NCBI RefSeq assembly: GCF_019797765.1
Contig: NZ_CP081862.1
Span: forward strand, 2,480,001 to 2,544,000
Direction: 5' to 3'
Origin: Cellulomonas sp. C5510
Lineage (GTDB): Bacteria; Actinomycetota; Actinomycetes; Actinomycetales; Cellulomonadaceae
DNA length: 64,000 bases
Numbering within the stretch: position 1 is the stretch's first letter; every line of letters begins with the position of its first letter. This document shows, piece by piece, positions 8,175 through 16,358 of the stretch. The position numbers and the translations under genes were made by a program. The notes under the pieces were generated by a model. It worked only from the letters and a program-made list of their open reading frames with translations. It made no database searches and was not told where the DNA came from.

Positions 8175-10189
8175 GCGCGCTCCTGTCCCGCCGGTCCCCC
8201 GGCGTCCTCGTCGGGCTCGTGGTCCTCGTCGTGCTGCCGTCCGGCGCCCGCGCCGGCGGGCCCCGCGGACCCCAGGCCGGCGCGCAGCAGCACCGCCAGC
8301 GACCCGGTCATGAGCTCGGACTCCCGGGCGCGCAGCGGCTCGCCGGCCAGCAGCAGCGCCGAGACGTACAGCGAGCGGACCCCCGCGGCCGCGACCTCGC
8401 CGGGCGGGGCCGCCAGGAGGTCCCGGACCACCGGGCTCGCGTCGTTCAGCACGAGCCGGCGGGCGGCGGCGGGCTCGGCGAACCCGGCGAGCACGTCGCT
8501 CCACACGTCGTCGGCCTCCGCCATCGCCGCGTGCAGGTCGCGCTGGTGGTCGCCGTCCCGGTCGTGCAGGAGCACGGCCGGCAGGTCCGCCGGCTCGAAC
8601 GTGCGCAGCAGGACGTCGCAGTCCTGGGGGCGCAGCACCGCGCCCGCCGCGCGCACGGCGTCGAGCGTCTCCAGCTCCCGCTCCGGCGTCGGCGCGGCGA
8701 GCACCTGGGCGATGTCACCCGCCCCGAGGGGGCGCACCTCGACGCCGAGGCGGTTGCGCCCGGCGAGCCGTGCCAGCAGGTCGGCGTCGTAGACGTAGCC
8801 GGCGTTCACGACCGCCACGCCCTGCGCCCGCGCGACGGGGGCGATCCGCCGGTAGTCCTCCAGCGTCGGGGCGAACACGACCCGCCCGTGCTCCTGCGCG
8901 ACCTCGGCCAGGGTCAGCGTCCCGTCCGTCGTCTCGTAGGGCAGGATCCGCGCCGCGAGGTCGAGCATCGTGTCGTCCGTGAGCGCGAGCGACCGCACCG
9001 CCAGGTGGTGCGTGGCGACGAACTGCCGCGCGAGCGCTGTCCCCGACTCGAGCGTGCGCAGGGTCCAGTCCCGGACCTGCCCGGCGAGCGCCTCCTGCGT
9101 CGCGAGCAGCACCTCGTCGGTGTAGAGCTGCTCGCGCGACGCCGTGGGCCGCAGCGCGGAGGCGTCGATCGCGCAGCGCACGAAGAACGCCCAGTCCGGC
9201 AGCAGCCCCTCCACGCGCGCACCGAGCAGCATCCGCTTGACCGAGACGCGGTGCGTGCCACCGCCGCCGGGCGGGACCGCGGCCGGCAGCACGAAGGCGA
9301 CGCCGGTGACGCCGGCGAGCGGGACCTCCAGGTCGAGGTGCGCCAGCGGCGTGAAGCCGAACGTCCGCTCGCAGTACCGCTGCAGCGCTCGCGTCCGCTC
9401 GGCGTCGTCGGCGTGCGTGCGCGCCCACGGCAGGTCGGTGACGGTGACGCGGCGCCACGCGTGCCCCCGCCGGGCCCGGCCGTCGGCGAGCTGCCGCGCC
9501 CGGGTGGCCGGGTCGCCGGCCTGGTTCTCGCCCGCGCCGGACACGTCCCCGCTCGTCGTGCCCGGCCCGCCGAGCGGCACCTCGACGGCCACGTCGACGG
9601 GCAGCAGCGACCCGAACTCCGCTGCGAGCGCCGCCACGGTCTCCCCCGCGAGCCAGTGCTCGAGGTCCCGCCGCGGCCGCAGCAGCACCGAGCTGCCCGG
9701 CGGCAGGTCCGCCGCGGGCAGCTCCGCCAGGTCGTACGAGCCGTCCGCGCGCCCCACCCAGCGGATCGCGGGCGCTGCCGGATCCCGGGCGGACCGGGAC
9801 ACGAGCTCGATCTCGTCGGCGACCATGAACGCCGACAGCAGGCCGATGCCGAACTGCCCGAGGAACTCCTCCCGGCCCAGCCCGAGGTCGAGGTCGCGCT
9901 TGGACGAGCGGCCGACCGTCGCCAGCAGCTCCTCGGCCTCCGCGCGGGTCAGCCCGACGCCCGAGTCCACCACCGCGAGCGAGCCGTCCGCCAGCGGCCG
10001 CAGCCGCACGGTCGCCGGGCACCCAGGGTCCACTGCGCGCCGCGCCGTGATCGCGTCCACGCCGTTCTGCAGCAGCTCGCGCACGTACACGCGGGGGCCG
10101 GAGTACAGGTGGCGGGCGAGCAGGTCGACGACGCCGTGCAGGTCGACCTGGAACGCCCGCCCGGTGGTGGGCTCGAGCGGTGCGGTCAC
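8171..10189 (-). CDS. HSP90-family (HtpG-like) GHKL ATPase
   Basis: A 672-residue protein from a GTG at 10189. The N-terminal GHKL ATPase is intact: RELLQNGVDAI at residues 37-47 (E38, N42 and D45 equal the Hsp90 catalytic Glu, Mg-binding Asn and Asp), DSGVGLT at 75-81, and the lid motif GQFGIGLLSAF at 111-121. The middle domain keeps VKRMLLGARVEGLLPDWAFFV and SREQLYTD. The C-terminal ~200 residues are strongly diverged from E. coli HtpG and end in an acidic, disordered tail. It is flanked with 4-nt overlaps by a YbjN gene upstream and a TPR-like gene downstream. I read it as a specialised HSP90 paralogue, probably still ATP-hydrolysing, rather than the general HtpG. Confidence 0.88.
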   Translation of the reverse strand: MTAPLEPTTGRAFQVDLHGVVDLLARHLYSGPRVYVRELLQNGVDAITARRAVDPGCPATVRLRPLADGSLAVVDSGVGLTRAEAEELLATVGRSSKRDLDLGLGREEFLGQFGIGLLSAFMVADEIELVSRSARDPAAPAIRWVGRADGSYDLAELPAADLPPGSSVLLRPRRDLEHWLAGETVAALAAEFGSLLPVDVAVEVPLGGPGTTSGDVSGAGENQAGDPATRARQLADGRARRGHAWRRVTVTDLPWARTHADDAERTRALQRYCERTFGFTPLAHLDLEVPLAGVTGVAFVLPAAVPPGGGGTHRVSVKRMLLGARVEGLLPDWAFFVRCAIDASALRPTASREQLYTDEVLLATQEALAGQVRDWTLRTLESGTALARQFVATHHLAVRSLALTDDTMLDLAARILPYETTDGTLTLAEVAQEHGRVVFAPTLEDYRRIAPVARAQGVAVVNAGYVYDADLLARLAGRNRLGVEVRPLGAGDIAQVLAAPTPERELETLDAVRAAGAVLRPQDCDVLLRTFEPADLPAVLLHDRDGDHQRDLHAAMAEADDVWSDVLAGFAEPAAARRLVLNDASPVVRDLLAAPPGEVAAAGVRSLYVSALLLAGEPLRARESELMTGSLAVLLRAGLGSAGPAGAGAGRQHDEDHEPDEDAGGPAGQERA

Positions 10190-10674
10190 TCGGCCTCGAG
10201 CTCCGCCTTCGCCGCGGCGGCCTGCTCCGGGAACTGCTCGTCGAGGTGCTCGAACAGGCTCAGGGCGGTGGTGATGCCGCAGGCGAGGTGCAGGTCGAGC
10301 TGCTCGTCCGTGAGTCCGTGCTCGTAGTCGACGGTGTGCTCGGCGTAGACGCCGACCACCTCGCCCTCCGCGCGGACGTAGCCCTTGGGCCACAGCTTCT
10401 CGGAGTTCCAGGAGTTGACGAGGTCGACGACGCGGGCGTACTCGTCGACGGCGACCTTCCGGTTCCAGCGGCCGCGGACCTGCAGGTACTCCTGCTGGCC
10501 GCCGAGACGGAAGAAGTAGAACAGGTGCCCGTCCCAGTAGCCGCCGATGTCGCCGTCGTCGTCGACCCCGTAGCGCATGTCGCGTGCGTCCAGCACGGCC
10601 GTGATGCGGTCGTGCGACAGCGTCTGCGGGGCAGGCGCCGAGCCCGTGACCTCCGGCTTGGTGAAGAACCCCAT
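10186..10674 (-). CDS. YbjN-domain protein 1
   Basis: A 162-residue protein (MGFFTKPEVTGSAPAPQTLS). It has one YbjN domain, a fold related to type III secretion chaperones, with RYGVDDDGDIGGYWDGHLFYFF, LQVRGRWNRKV, and YEHGLTDEQLDLHLACGIT. It is the first gene of a three-gene unit: its stop overlaps the HSP90 start by 4 nt. A GAGGA ribosome site precedes the ATG by about 6 nt. Two paralogues lie divergently at 10859-11940 and share the same motifs. YbjN proteins are thought to bind partner proteins rather than act as enzymes, which fits a client or adaptor role for the adjacent chaperone (inference). Confidence 0.85.
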   Translation of the reverse strand: MGFFTKPEVTGSAPAPQTLSHDRITAVLDARDMRYGVDDDGDIGGYWDGHLFYFFRLGGQQEYLQVRGRWNRKVAVDEYARVVDLVNSWNSEKLWPKGYVRAEGEVVGVYAEHTVDYEHGLTDEQLDLHLACGITTALSLFEHLDEQFPEQAAAAKAELEAE

Positions 10675-10845
10675 GTCCGTCCTCAGTGCTCGTGCGGCGC
10701 ACAGGGGGCGCCGCTGCTTGGCGTCGGGGCAGGTGGTGGGCGCGCCACCCCCTGCTCGGACGAGCCTAAGCCCAGGACCCGGGCCCGGGCGGTGGCCTGC
10801 GCACGGCCACGGCCGCCGATCCCTGGCGTCGTCGGCGGCCGCAGG

Positions 10846-10851
10846 TAGGGT
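10846..10851 (+). promoter_or_regulatory. -10 element, leaderless promoter of the YbjN pair
   Basis: TAGGGT with 7 nt to the ATG at 10859. It lies in the 184-bp divergent region that also carries the promoter of the YbjN1-HSP90-TPR unit. A short imperfect inverted repeat GCTCGgaCGAGC sits at 10754-10765. Confidence 0.5.
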
Positions 10852-10858
10852 TTCCGGC

Positions 10859-11437
10859 ATGGGTCTGTTCCGGAATCGCCGGTCGCGCCGCGACCCGGAC
10901 CGACCGGGTCCTGCGCCGCAGCCCGGGGGCGCCTCCGGTGCGCCCGTGCCGGGCCGCGGCAGCCGCACGGGGACGGGTCCCGGCACGGTCACCGTCGACG
11001 ACGGCCGGCCCGCACCGCTCACGCCCGAGCGCGTCCGACGGTGGTTCGAGGACCACGACTTCCACTACTTCGTCGACAACGACGGCGACCTGGGCGGCCT
11101 GTGGCGGGGACGGCTGTTCTACTTCTTCCTGTTCGGCGACCAGCAGGAGATCCTCCAGGTCCGCGGGCAGTGGAACCGGGAGATCGCGATCGAGCGCCTC
11201 GAGGAGGTGCTGGACGCCTGCACCGAGTGGAACGCCGAGCGGATCTGGCCGAAGGCGTACGTGCGGGTCCGCGACAACGGCATGGTGCACGTCGTGGCGG
11301 AGGTGTCCACCGACCTGGAGCACGGCGCGACCGACGAGCAGCTCAGCCAGCTCCTGTTCTGCGGTGTGTCGACGTCCAGCACGTTCTTCGACGCGATCGA
11401 CGAGCTGTACCCCGACCCGGCGGCGGTGGCCCCGTGA
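10859..11437 (+). CDS. YbjN-domain protein 2
   Basis: A 192-residue protein (MGLFRNRRSRRDPDRPGPAP). A basic, Pro/Gly-rich N-terminal tail of about 45 residues precedes one YbjN domain: FHYFVDNDGDLGGLWRGRLF, DQQEILQVRGQWNREIAIE, and STDLEHGATDEQLSQLLFCG. The last motif is nearly identical in all three local paralogues. Its stop overlaps the start of YbjN 3 by 4 nt (GTGA). It is divergent from the YbjN1-HSP90-TPR unit, so all five genes could share one control region. Function is unknown beyond the fold. Confidence 0.85.
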   Translation: MGLFRNRRSRRDPDRPGPAPQPGGASGAPVPGRGSRTGTGPGTVTVDDGRPAPLTPERVRRWFEDHDFHYFVDNDGDLGGLWRGRLFYFFLFGDQQEILQVRGQWNREIAIERLEEVLDACTEWNAERIWPKAYVRVRDNGMVHVVAEVSTDLEHGATDEQLSQLLFCGVSTSSTFFDAIDELYPDPAAVAP

Positions 11438-11940
11438 CGGCGCGCACGCCCGGGTGGCTGTCCCGCGTCCTCGCGCCGCGCACCGCGCAGGGCCCCGGTG
11501 AGCGGCGCGTCGCCCCGCAGGCCCGGCCCACGCCGCTCACCCGCGACCGCGTCGCCGCGACGCTCTCCGCGCGGGGTTACCACTTCCGCGTCGACGAGGA
11601 CGGCGACCTGACCGGTGTCTGGAACGACTCGCGGTTCTGGTTCCTGCTGCTCGGCGAGCACGAGGAGATCCTCCAGGTCCGGGGCCGGTGGCACCGCCAG
11701 CTCCCGGTGGACGGCCGGCGGACCGTGGCGCTCGCCCTGAACGACTGGAACCGCGAGCGCATCTGGCCGAAGCTCTACCTCCGCGAGGAGGAGGGCCAGG
11801 TCGCGGTGTACAGCGAGGTGTCGACCGACCTGGAGCACGGCGTCACCGACGAGCAGCTCGACCAGCTCGTGTCGTGCGGCCTCGGCACCGGGGTGCAGGC
11901 GTTCGCGTCGTTCGAGACGCTGCTGCCGCCGCAGGTCTGA
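11434..11940 (+). CDS. YbjN-domain protein 3
   Basis: A 168-residue protein from a GTG at 11434 (VTARTPGWLSRVLAPRT). It has a short basic tail and then one YbjN domain with YHFRVDEDGDLTGVWNDSRF, HEEILQVRGRWHRQL, WNRERIWPKLYLREE, and STDLEHGVTDEQLDQLVSCG. It is translationally coupled to YbjN 2. It is the most diverged of the three copies in the FYFF segment (WFLLLG here), suggesting that the paralogues bind different partners. It converges on miaB across a 73-bp gap with a weak hairpin. Confidence 0.85.
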   Translation: MTARTPGWLSRVLAPRTAQGPGERRVAPQARPTPLTRDRVAATLSARGYHFRVDEDGDLTGVWNDSRFWFLLLGEHEEILQVRGRWHRQLPVDGRRTVALALNDWNRERIWPKLYLREEEGQVAVYSEVSTDLEHGVTDEQLDQLVSCGLGTGVQAFASFETLLPPQV

Positions 11941-11978
11941 CACCGCGCCCGGTACCGGAGCGGCACCGGGCGGCACCC

Positions 11979-12000
11979 GCGCAGGGGTCGTCCCCCGCGC
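11979..12000. terminator. Weak hairpin between convergent YbjN 3 and miaB
   Basis: GCGC-a-GGGG and CCCC-c-GCGC arms around a TCGT loop: eight pairs with one internal mismatch. It could serve both convergent genes; there is no U tract, as is usual in very GC-rich genomes. Confidence 0.35.
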
Positions 12001-12013
12001 GGCTCGGCGCACC

Positions 12014-13624
12014 TCAGCGCGGCCCGGCGCCGACCGTCGGCAGGCCCAGCAGCACCGGCGCCGCCGGTCCGCCGGCTCCCGCCCCGGTGCCGCAGGCGTC
12101 GCCCGCGCCGCTGTGCGCGTGGTCGTCCCCGCCCTGCTGCCCGCGCTCCCACGCGTCGCCCGCGCGGGTGCGGCGCACCGCGAAGGTGCCGCCGTGCGCC
12201 CCGGAGTCGGCCTCCAGGTGGTGCGGAGCCGCCCGGGTGATGTCGACCGTGACCAGGTCGCCGGGCCGGGGCGCGTCGCCGGGGTCCAGGCCGTCGGGCA
12301 GGGACAGGTGCACGAGGCGGTTGTCGGCGGCGCGACCGGACAGGCGCCGGGTCTCGCCGTCCTTGCGTCCCTCGCCCTCGGCCAGCAGCACCTCGACCGT
12401 GCGCCCCACCTGGGCCTGCATCTCCTCGAGCGCGATGCGGTCCTGCAGCGCGACCAGGCGCTCGTAGCGCTCCTGCACGACGGCCTTCGGGAGCTGGTCC
12501 GGCAGGTCGGCCGCGGGGGTGCCGGGGCGCGGCGAGTACTGGAACGTGAACGCGGAGGAGAACCGGGACGCCTCGACCACCCGCAGCGTCTCCGCGAAGT
12601 CCTCCTCGGTCTCCCCGGGGAACCCGACGATGATGTCGGTCGTGATCGCGGCGTGCGGCATCCGCTCGCGGACCCGGTCGAGGATGCCCAGGAACTTCTC
12701 GGACCGGTAGGACCGCCGCATCGCCCGCAGGATGCGGTCGGAGCCGGACTGCAGCGGCATGTGCAGGCTCGGCATCACGGCGGGCGTCTCCGCCATCGCC
12801 GCGATGACGTCGTCGGTGAACGCCGCCGGGTGCGGGGAGGTGAACCGCAGCCGCTCGAGCCCGGGGGTGGCGCCGGCGGCGCGCAGCAGCTTCGCGAACG
12901 CGCCGCGGTCGCCGAACTCGACGCCGTAGGAGTTCACGTTCTGCCCGAGCAGCGTCACCTCGATCGCGCCCTGCTCCACCAGCGCGGAGACCTCGGCCAG
13001 CACGTCGCCCGGACGCCGGTCGCGCTCCTTGCCCCGCAGGTGCGGCACGATGCAGAACGTGCACGTGTTGTTGCACCCGACGCTGATCGACACCCAGCCC
13101 GCGTACACCGACTCGCGGCGCGTCGGCAGTGTCGAGGGGAAGACCTGCAGCGACTCCTCGATCTCGACCTCGGCGGCCCGGTTGTGCCGCGCCCGCTCCA
13201 GCAGGACCGGGAGCACGTCGAGGTTGTGGGTGCCGAACACGACGTCCACCCAGGGCGCGCGCTCGACGATCCCCGAGCGGTCCTTCTGGGCGAGGCAGCC
13301 GCCCACGGCGATCTGCATCCCGCCGGGGCGCGAGCGCTTCGCCCCGGCGAGCCGGCCGAGGTTGCCGTACAGGCGGTCGGCGGCGTTCTCGCGCACCGCG
13401 CACGTGTTGATGACGATGACGTCGGCGTCCTCCGCGGCCGCGGCCTCCGGCGACGCGGCGACGTAGCCGGCCTGCTCGAGCATGCCCGCCATGTGCTCGG
13501 AGTCGTGCACGTTCATCTGGCACCCGAGCGTCTTCACGAGGTAGGTGCGCGGGGCGGCACCGGCGGTCGGGACGGCGAGGTCCGCGAGGCCGGTCGCGGC
13601 GGGGGGCGTGGTCGTCGTGCTCAT
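12014..13624 (-). CDS. miaB: tRNA-2-methylthio-N6-dimethylallyladenosine synthase
   Basis: A radical-SAM methylthiotransferase that adds a methylthio group to i6A37 of tRNA. The N-terminal UPF0004 domain carries the auxiliary Fe-S cysteines in [24 protein letters not shown] and AVGGCLAQ; the radical-SAM CxxxCxxC is [12 protein letters not shown]; a TRAM domain follows. A Gly/Ala/His-rich tail of about 60 residues extends past the TRAM domain. I chose the ATG at 13624 (536 aa; [12 protein letters not shown]) because a TACCCT -10 box ends 8 nt upstream; an in-frame TTG at 13633 overlaps that box and would lengthen the protein by three residues. The miaB-gluABCD-recX-recA order is conserved in other actinobacteria, including corynebacteria. 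Confidence 0.96.
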   Translation of the reverse strand: MSTTTTPPAATGLADLAVPTAGAAPRTYLVKTLGCQMNVHDSEHMAGMLEQAGYVAASPEAAAAEDADVIVINTCAVRENAADRLYGNLGRLAGAKRSRPGGMQIAVGGCLAQKDRSGIVERAPWVDVVFGTHNLDVLPVLLERARHNRAAEVEIEESLQVFPSTLPTRRESVYAGWVSISVGCNNTCTFCIVPHLRGKERDRRPGDVLAEVSALVEQGAIEVTLLGQNVNSYGVEFGDRGAFAKLLRAAGATPGLERLRFTSPHPAAFTDDVIAAMAETPAVMPSLHMPLQSGSDRILRAMRRSYRSEKFLGILDRVRERMPHAAITTDIIVGFPGETEEDFAETLRVVEASRFSSAFTFQYSPRPGTPAADLPDQLPKAVVQERYERLVALQDRIALEEMQAQVGRTVEVLLAEGEGRKDGETRRLSGRAADNRLVHLSLPDGLDPGDAPRPGDLVTVDITRAAPHHLEADSGAHGGTFAVRRTRAGDAWERGQQGGDDHAHSGAGDACGTGAGAGGPAAPVLLGLPTVGAGPR

Positions 13625-13632
13625 CGCGGACA

Positions 13633-13638
13633 AGGGTA
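13633..13638 (-). promoter_or_regulatory. -10 element of a (near-)leaderless miaB promoter
   Basis: TACCCT on the minus strand with 8 nt to the ATG at 13624. This favours the ATG over the TTG at 13633. Confidence 0.45.
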
Positions 13639-13767
13639 CGTCCGTCCCCCGCGGGCCCTCGCGAGCGGCCGCGACCCGGTGCGCCGACGCTGCCCGAGGG
13701 CCCCGGTCACGGCGATCCTGTGACCGTCCCGTGACCCGAACGGGTGGCGCCTGTCACATCCGCCGCC

Positions 13768-13773
13768 TAGGTT
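13768..13773 (+). promoter_or_regulatory. -10 element, leaderless promoter of gluA
   Basis: TAGGTT with 6 nt to the ATG at 13780, so transcription would start at or next to the A of the start codon. The 146-bp region is shared with the divergent miaB promoter. Confidence 0.5.
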
Positions 13774-13779
13774 CCGAGG

Positions 13780-14568
13780 ATGGCGCAGCCCGACCCGGCC
13801 CCGGCCCCCGCAGCAGCACACCCGCCCGGCGGCGAGCCCCTCGTCGTCCTGGACCACGTCAACAAGCACTTCGGCGACCTGCACGTGCTGCAGGACGTCA
13901 GCCTCACCGTGCACCGCGGCGAGGTGGTCGTCGTGATCGGCCCGTCCGGCAGCGGCAAGTCGACGCTCTGCCGCACGATCAACCGGCTCGAGACCATCGA
14001 GTCCGGCACGATCACGCTCGACGGCCGGCCGCTGCCCGCGGAGGGACGCGAGCTGGCGCGGCTGCGCGCGGACGTCGGCATGGTGTTCCAGTCGTTCAAC
14101 CTGTTCGCGCACCGCACCGTCCTGCAGAACGTCACGCTCGGCCTGCGCAAGGTGCGGCGCCTCGGGGCGTCCGAGGCCCGGGATCGGGCGATGGAGCTGC
14201 TCGAGCGCGTCGGCGTCGCGAGCCAGGCCCGCAAGCTGCCCGCCCAGCTCTCCGGCGGGCAGCAGCAGCGCGTCGCGATCGCCCGGGCGCTCGCCATGGA
14301 GCCGAAGGTGATGCTCTTCGACGAGCCGACCTCCGCCCTCGACCCCGAGATGATCAACGAGGTGCTCGACGTCATGGTGGCTCTGGCCGGTGAGGGCATG
14401 ACGATGGTCGTCGTCACGCACGAGATGGGGTTCGCCCGCCGTGCGGCCGACCGCGTCGTCTTCATGGACGGCGGCGCGGTGGTCGAGGAGGCCGACCCCG
14501 AGACGTTCTTCACGGCCCCGCGCAGCGACCGCGCCCGCGACTTCCTGTCGAAGATCCTCACCCACTGA
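13780..14568 (+). CDS. gluA: Glutamate-type amino acid ABC transporter ATP-binding protein
   Basis: A 262-residue ATPase of the polar amino acid uptake subfamily (GluA/GlnQ). Walker A is [10 protein letters not shown]-loop MVFQSFNLF, signature LSGGQQQR, Walker [13 protein letters not shown], and H-loop VVTHEM. About 25 Pro/Ala-rich residues precede the domain. It powers glutamate or related amino acid import through the GluC/GluD channel and GluB binding protein encoded next. It is the first gene of a four-gene operon divergent from miaB, an arrangement shared with corynebacteria. Confidence 0.93.
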   Translation: MAQPDPAPAPAAAHPPGGEPLVVLDHVNKHFGDLHVLQDVSLTVHRGEVVVVIGPSGSGKSTLCRTINRLETIESGTITLDGRPLPAEGRELARLRADVGMVFQSFNLFAHRTVLQNVTLGLRKVRRLGASEARDRAMELLERVGVASQARKLPAQLSGGQQQRVAIARALAMEPKVMLFDEPTSALDPEMINEVLDVMVALAGEGMTMVVVTHEMGFARRAADRVVFMDGGAVVEEADPETFFTAPRSDRARDFLSKILTH

Positions 14569-14661
14569 CCGGCCCCCCGGGCCCTGCGCGACCCGGACCG
14601 GCGTCCCCCGACCCCTACCCGCCCGACCGCCCCTGGCGACACCGCACCGACCGGAACCCGG

Positions 14662-14681
14662 CACGACACGACACGACACGA
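14662..14681 (+). repeat. CACGA x4 short tandem repeat in the gluA-gluB gap
   Basis: Four perfect 5-bp CACGA units upstream of the gluB ribosome-binding site. Such a microsatellite may be prone to slippage; it sits in an untranslated leader. Confidence 0.6.
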
Positions 14682-14707
14682 CCGATACGCGACCCGAGGA
14701 GAGCCCG

Positions 14708-15583
14708 ATGAGAACCCGCACCGCAGGACCGATCGCCCTGGCCGCCGCCTCCGTCCTCGCCCTGACCGCCTGCGGCGGCTCGGACGACGGCGACGGGGCC
14801 AGCCCGGAGGTCTCCGACGTCGAGGCCGCCGACTTCCCCGAGGGGTCCACGATGGCGGAGCTCGCCGAGGCCGGCTCCCTCACGATCGGCACCAAGTTCG
14901 ACCAGCCGCTGTTCGGGCTGGTCGGGCCGGACGGCACGCCCGAGGGCTTCGACGTCGAGATCGGCCGGATCATCGCCGGCGCGCTCGGCATCCCCGAGGA
15001 GGGCATCGACTGGACCGAGACCATCTCCTCCAACCGGGAGTCGTTCATCCAGTCCGGCCAGGTCGACATCGTCATCGCGACGTACACGATCAACGACGAG
15101 CGCAAGGAGGTCGTGTCGTTCGCCGGCCCGTACTACGAGGCCGGGCAGTCGATCCTCACGCTCGCGGAGAACGAGGACATCCAGGGCCCGGACGACCTCG
15201 CCGGGAAGAAGGTCTGCACCGTCTCCGGCTCGACGCCCGAGGCGAACCTGCTCGAGAACTTCCCGGACACCGAGGTCGTGCCGTTCGGCGCGTACTCCGA
15301 CTGCCTCGAGCCGCTGCGGGGCGGCCAGGTCGACGCCATGAGCACCGACAACGTGATCCTCGCCGGGTTCGCGGCGGACGACCCCACCTTCGAGGTGCGC
15401 GGCGAGCCCTTCACCGAGGAGCCGTACGGCATCGGGCTCGCGCTCGACGACACCGACTTCCGGATGTGGATCAACGACGTGCTGGAGCAGTCGTATGAGG
15501 ACGGCACGTGGACCGAGGCGTGGGAGGCCACGGCCGGCACCGTCCTGCCGACGCCCGAGCCGCCGGCCGTCGACCGGTACTGA
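14708..15583 (+). CDS. gluB: Glutamate-type ABC transporter substrate-binding lipoprotein
   Basis: A 291-residue extracellular lipoprotein. The signal peptide ends in the lipobox LTAC (MRTRTAGPIALAAASVLALTAC), followed by an acidic linker and a type 2 periplasmic-binding domain (SBP_bac_3): GTKFDQPLFGLVGPDGTPEG, FDVEIGRIIAGAL and VCTVSGSTPEANL. It is anchored outside the membrane and delivers glutamate-like ligands to GluC/GluD. The GAGGAGA site 6 nt upstream of the ATG supports the start. A strong hairpin follows the gene, which often raises the amount of binding protein relative to the permeases. Confidence 0.94.
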   Translation: MRTRTAGPIALAAASVLALTACGGSDDGDGASPEVSDVEAADFPEGSTMAELAEAGSLTIGTKFDQPLFGLVGPDGTPEGFDVEIGRIIAGALGIPEEGIDWTETISSNRESFIQSGQVDIVIATYTINDERKEVVSFAGPYYEAGQSILTLAENEDIQGPDDLAGKKVCTVSGSTPEANLLENFPDTEVVPFGAYSDCLEPLRGGQVDAMSTDNVILAGFAADDPTFEVRGEPFTEEPYGIGLALDDTDFRMWINDVLEQSYEDGTWTEAWEATAGTVLPTPEPPAVDRY

Positions 15584-15588
15584 CGCCG

Positions 15589-15624
15589 CGGGTGGCGCCG
15601 GGCGACCCCGCCCGGCGCCACCCG
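15589..15624 (+). terminator. Attenuator or mRNA-stabilising hairpin after gluB
   Basis: A perfect 16-bp stem (left arm 15589-15604, loop ACCC, right arm 15609-15624) between gluB and gluC, with no U run. It probably gives partial termination or protects the 3' end of the gluB message, so GluB exceeds the channel subunits. Confidence 0.65.
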
Positions 15625-15658
15625 TCCCGCTCCCGCCGCACGCCGTGGAGGACCCTGC

Positions 15659-16309
15659 GTGGACCTGATCGCCGACAACCTGCCGGCCTACCTGAACGGC
15701 TTCCGCCTGACGCTGCAGCTCACGCTGCTGGCCGGCGCTCTCGCGCTCGTGGTCGGCACCGTCCTCGCCGCGCTGCGCGTGTCGCCGCTGCCGACCCTGC
15801 GGGGCGCGGCCGTCGCGTGGGTGGAGCTGCTGCGCAACACGCCGCTCACCCTCGTGTTCTTCTTCCTCGTGTTCGTCGCGCCGCAGTTCGGGATCCTGCC
15901 GCCGCTCGGGTTCTGGACGGCCGTCATCGCGCTGTCCGCCTACACGTCGGCGTTCGTCTGCGAGGCGGTGCGATCCGGCATCAACGGCGTGCCGGTCGGG
16001 CAGGCGGAGGCCGCCCGGGCCATCGGGCTGACCTTCGGGCAGACCCTCGGGCTCGTGGTGCTGCCGCAGGCGGTGCGGTCCGTGGTGCCGCCGCTGATCA
16101 ACGTCCTCATCGCGCTCGCGAAGAACACCTCCGTCGCGGCCGGGTTCGCCGTCGTCGAGCTCACCGCCGCCGGCCGCCGCGTCGCCCTCGCGAACCCCGC
16201 CGAGGCCATCCAGGCGCTTGCCGGGGTCGCGGTGTTCTACCTCGTCCTCACCATCCCGGCCGGCTACCTCGCCGGGGTGCTCGAGCGGAAGGTGGCGTTC
16301 GCCCGGTGA
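15659..16309 (+). CDS. gluC: Glutamate-type ABC transporter permease
   Basis: A 216-residue inner-membrane permease from a GTG at 15659, preceded by GGAGG. It has about five transmembrane helices and the His/Glu/Gln permease signature: VELLRNTPLTLVFFFLVFVA near the middle and the ATPase-docking EAA loop QAEAARAIGLTFGQTLGLVV. It pairs with GluD to form the translocation channel. The gene follows gluB after the hairpin and lies 49 bp before gluD. Confidence 0.93.
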   Translation: MDLIADNLPAYLNGFRLTLQLTLLAGALALVVGTVLAALRVSPLPTLRGAAVAWVELLRNTPLTLVFFFLVFVAPQFGILPPLGFWTAVIALSAYTSAFVCEAVRSGINGVPVGQAEAARAIGLTFGQTLGLVVLPQAVRSVVPPLINVLIALAKNTSVAAGFAVVELTAAGRRVALANPAEAIQALAGVAVFYLVLTIPAGYLAGVLERKVAFAR

Positions 16310-16358
16310 CCCCGACCCGCCACGACCGCCGCACCCACGAGCCCGAGGGGGAACCGCG

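Noticed and set aside
4524..8792. A 4.3-kb plus-strand open frame opposite miaA to the HSP90 gene
   Set aside because: No recognisable domain and antisense to coupled, motif-bearing genes.
8171..10189. Calling this gene the general chaperone HtpG
   Set aside because: The C-terminal third is strongly diverged and the gene is coupled to TPR and YbjN genes, which is not the usual htpG setting.
13705..13765. TGTGAC...GTCACA arms upstream of gluA as a CRP-type site
   Set aside because: The arms are almost 30 bp apart, whereas CRP sites have 6 bp between half-sites.
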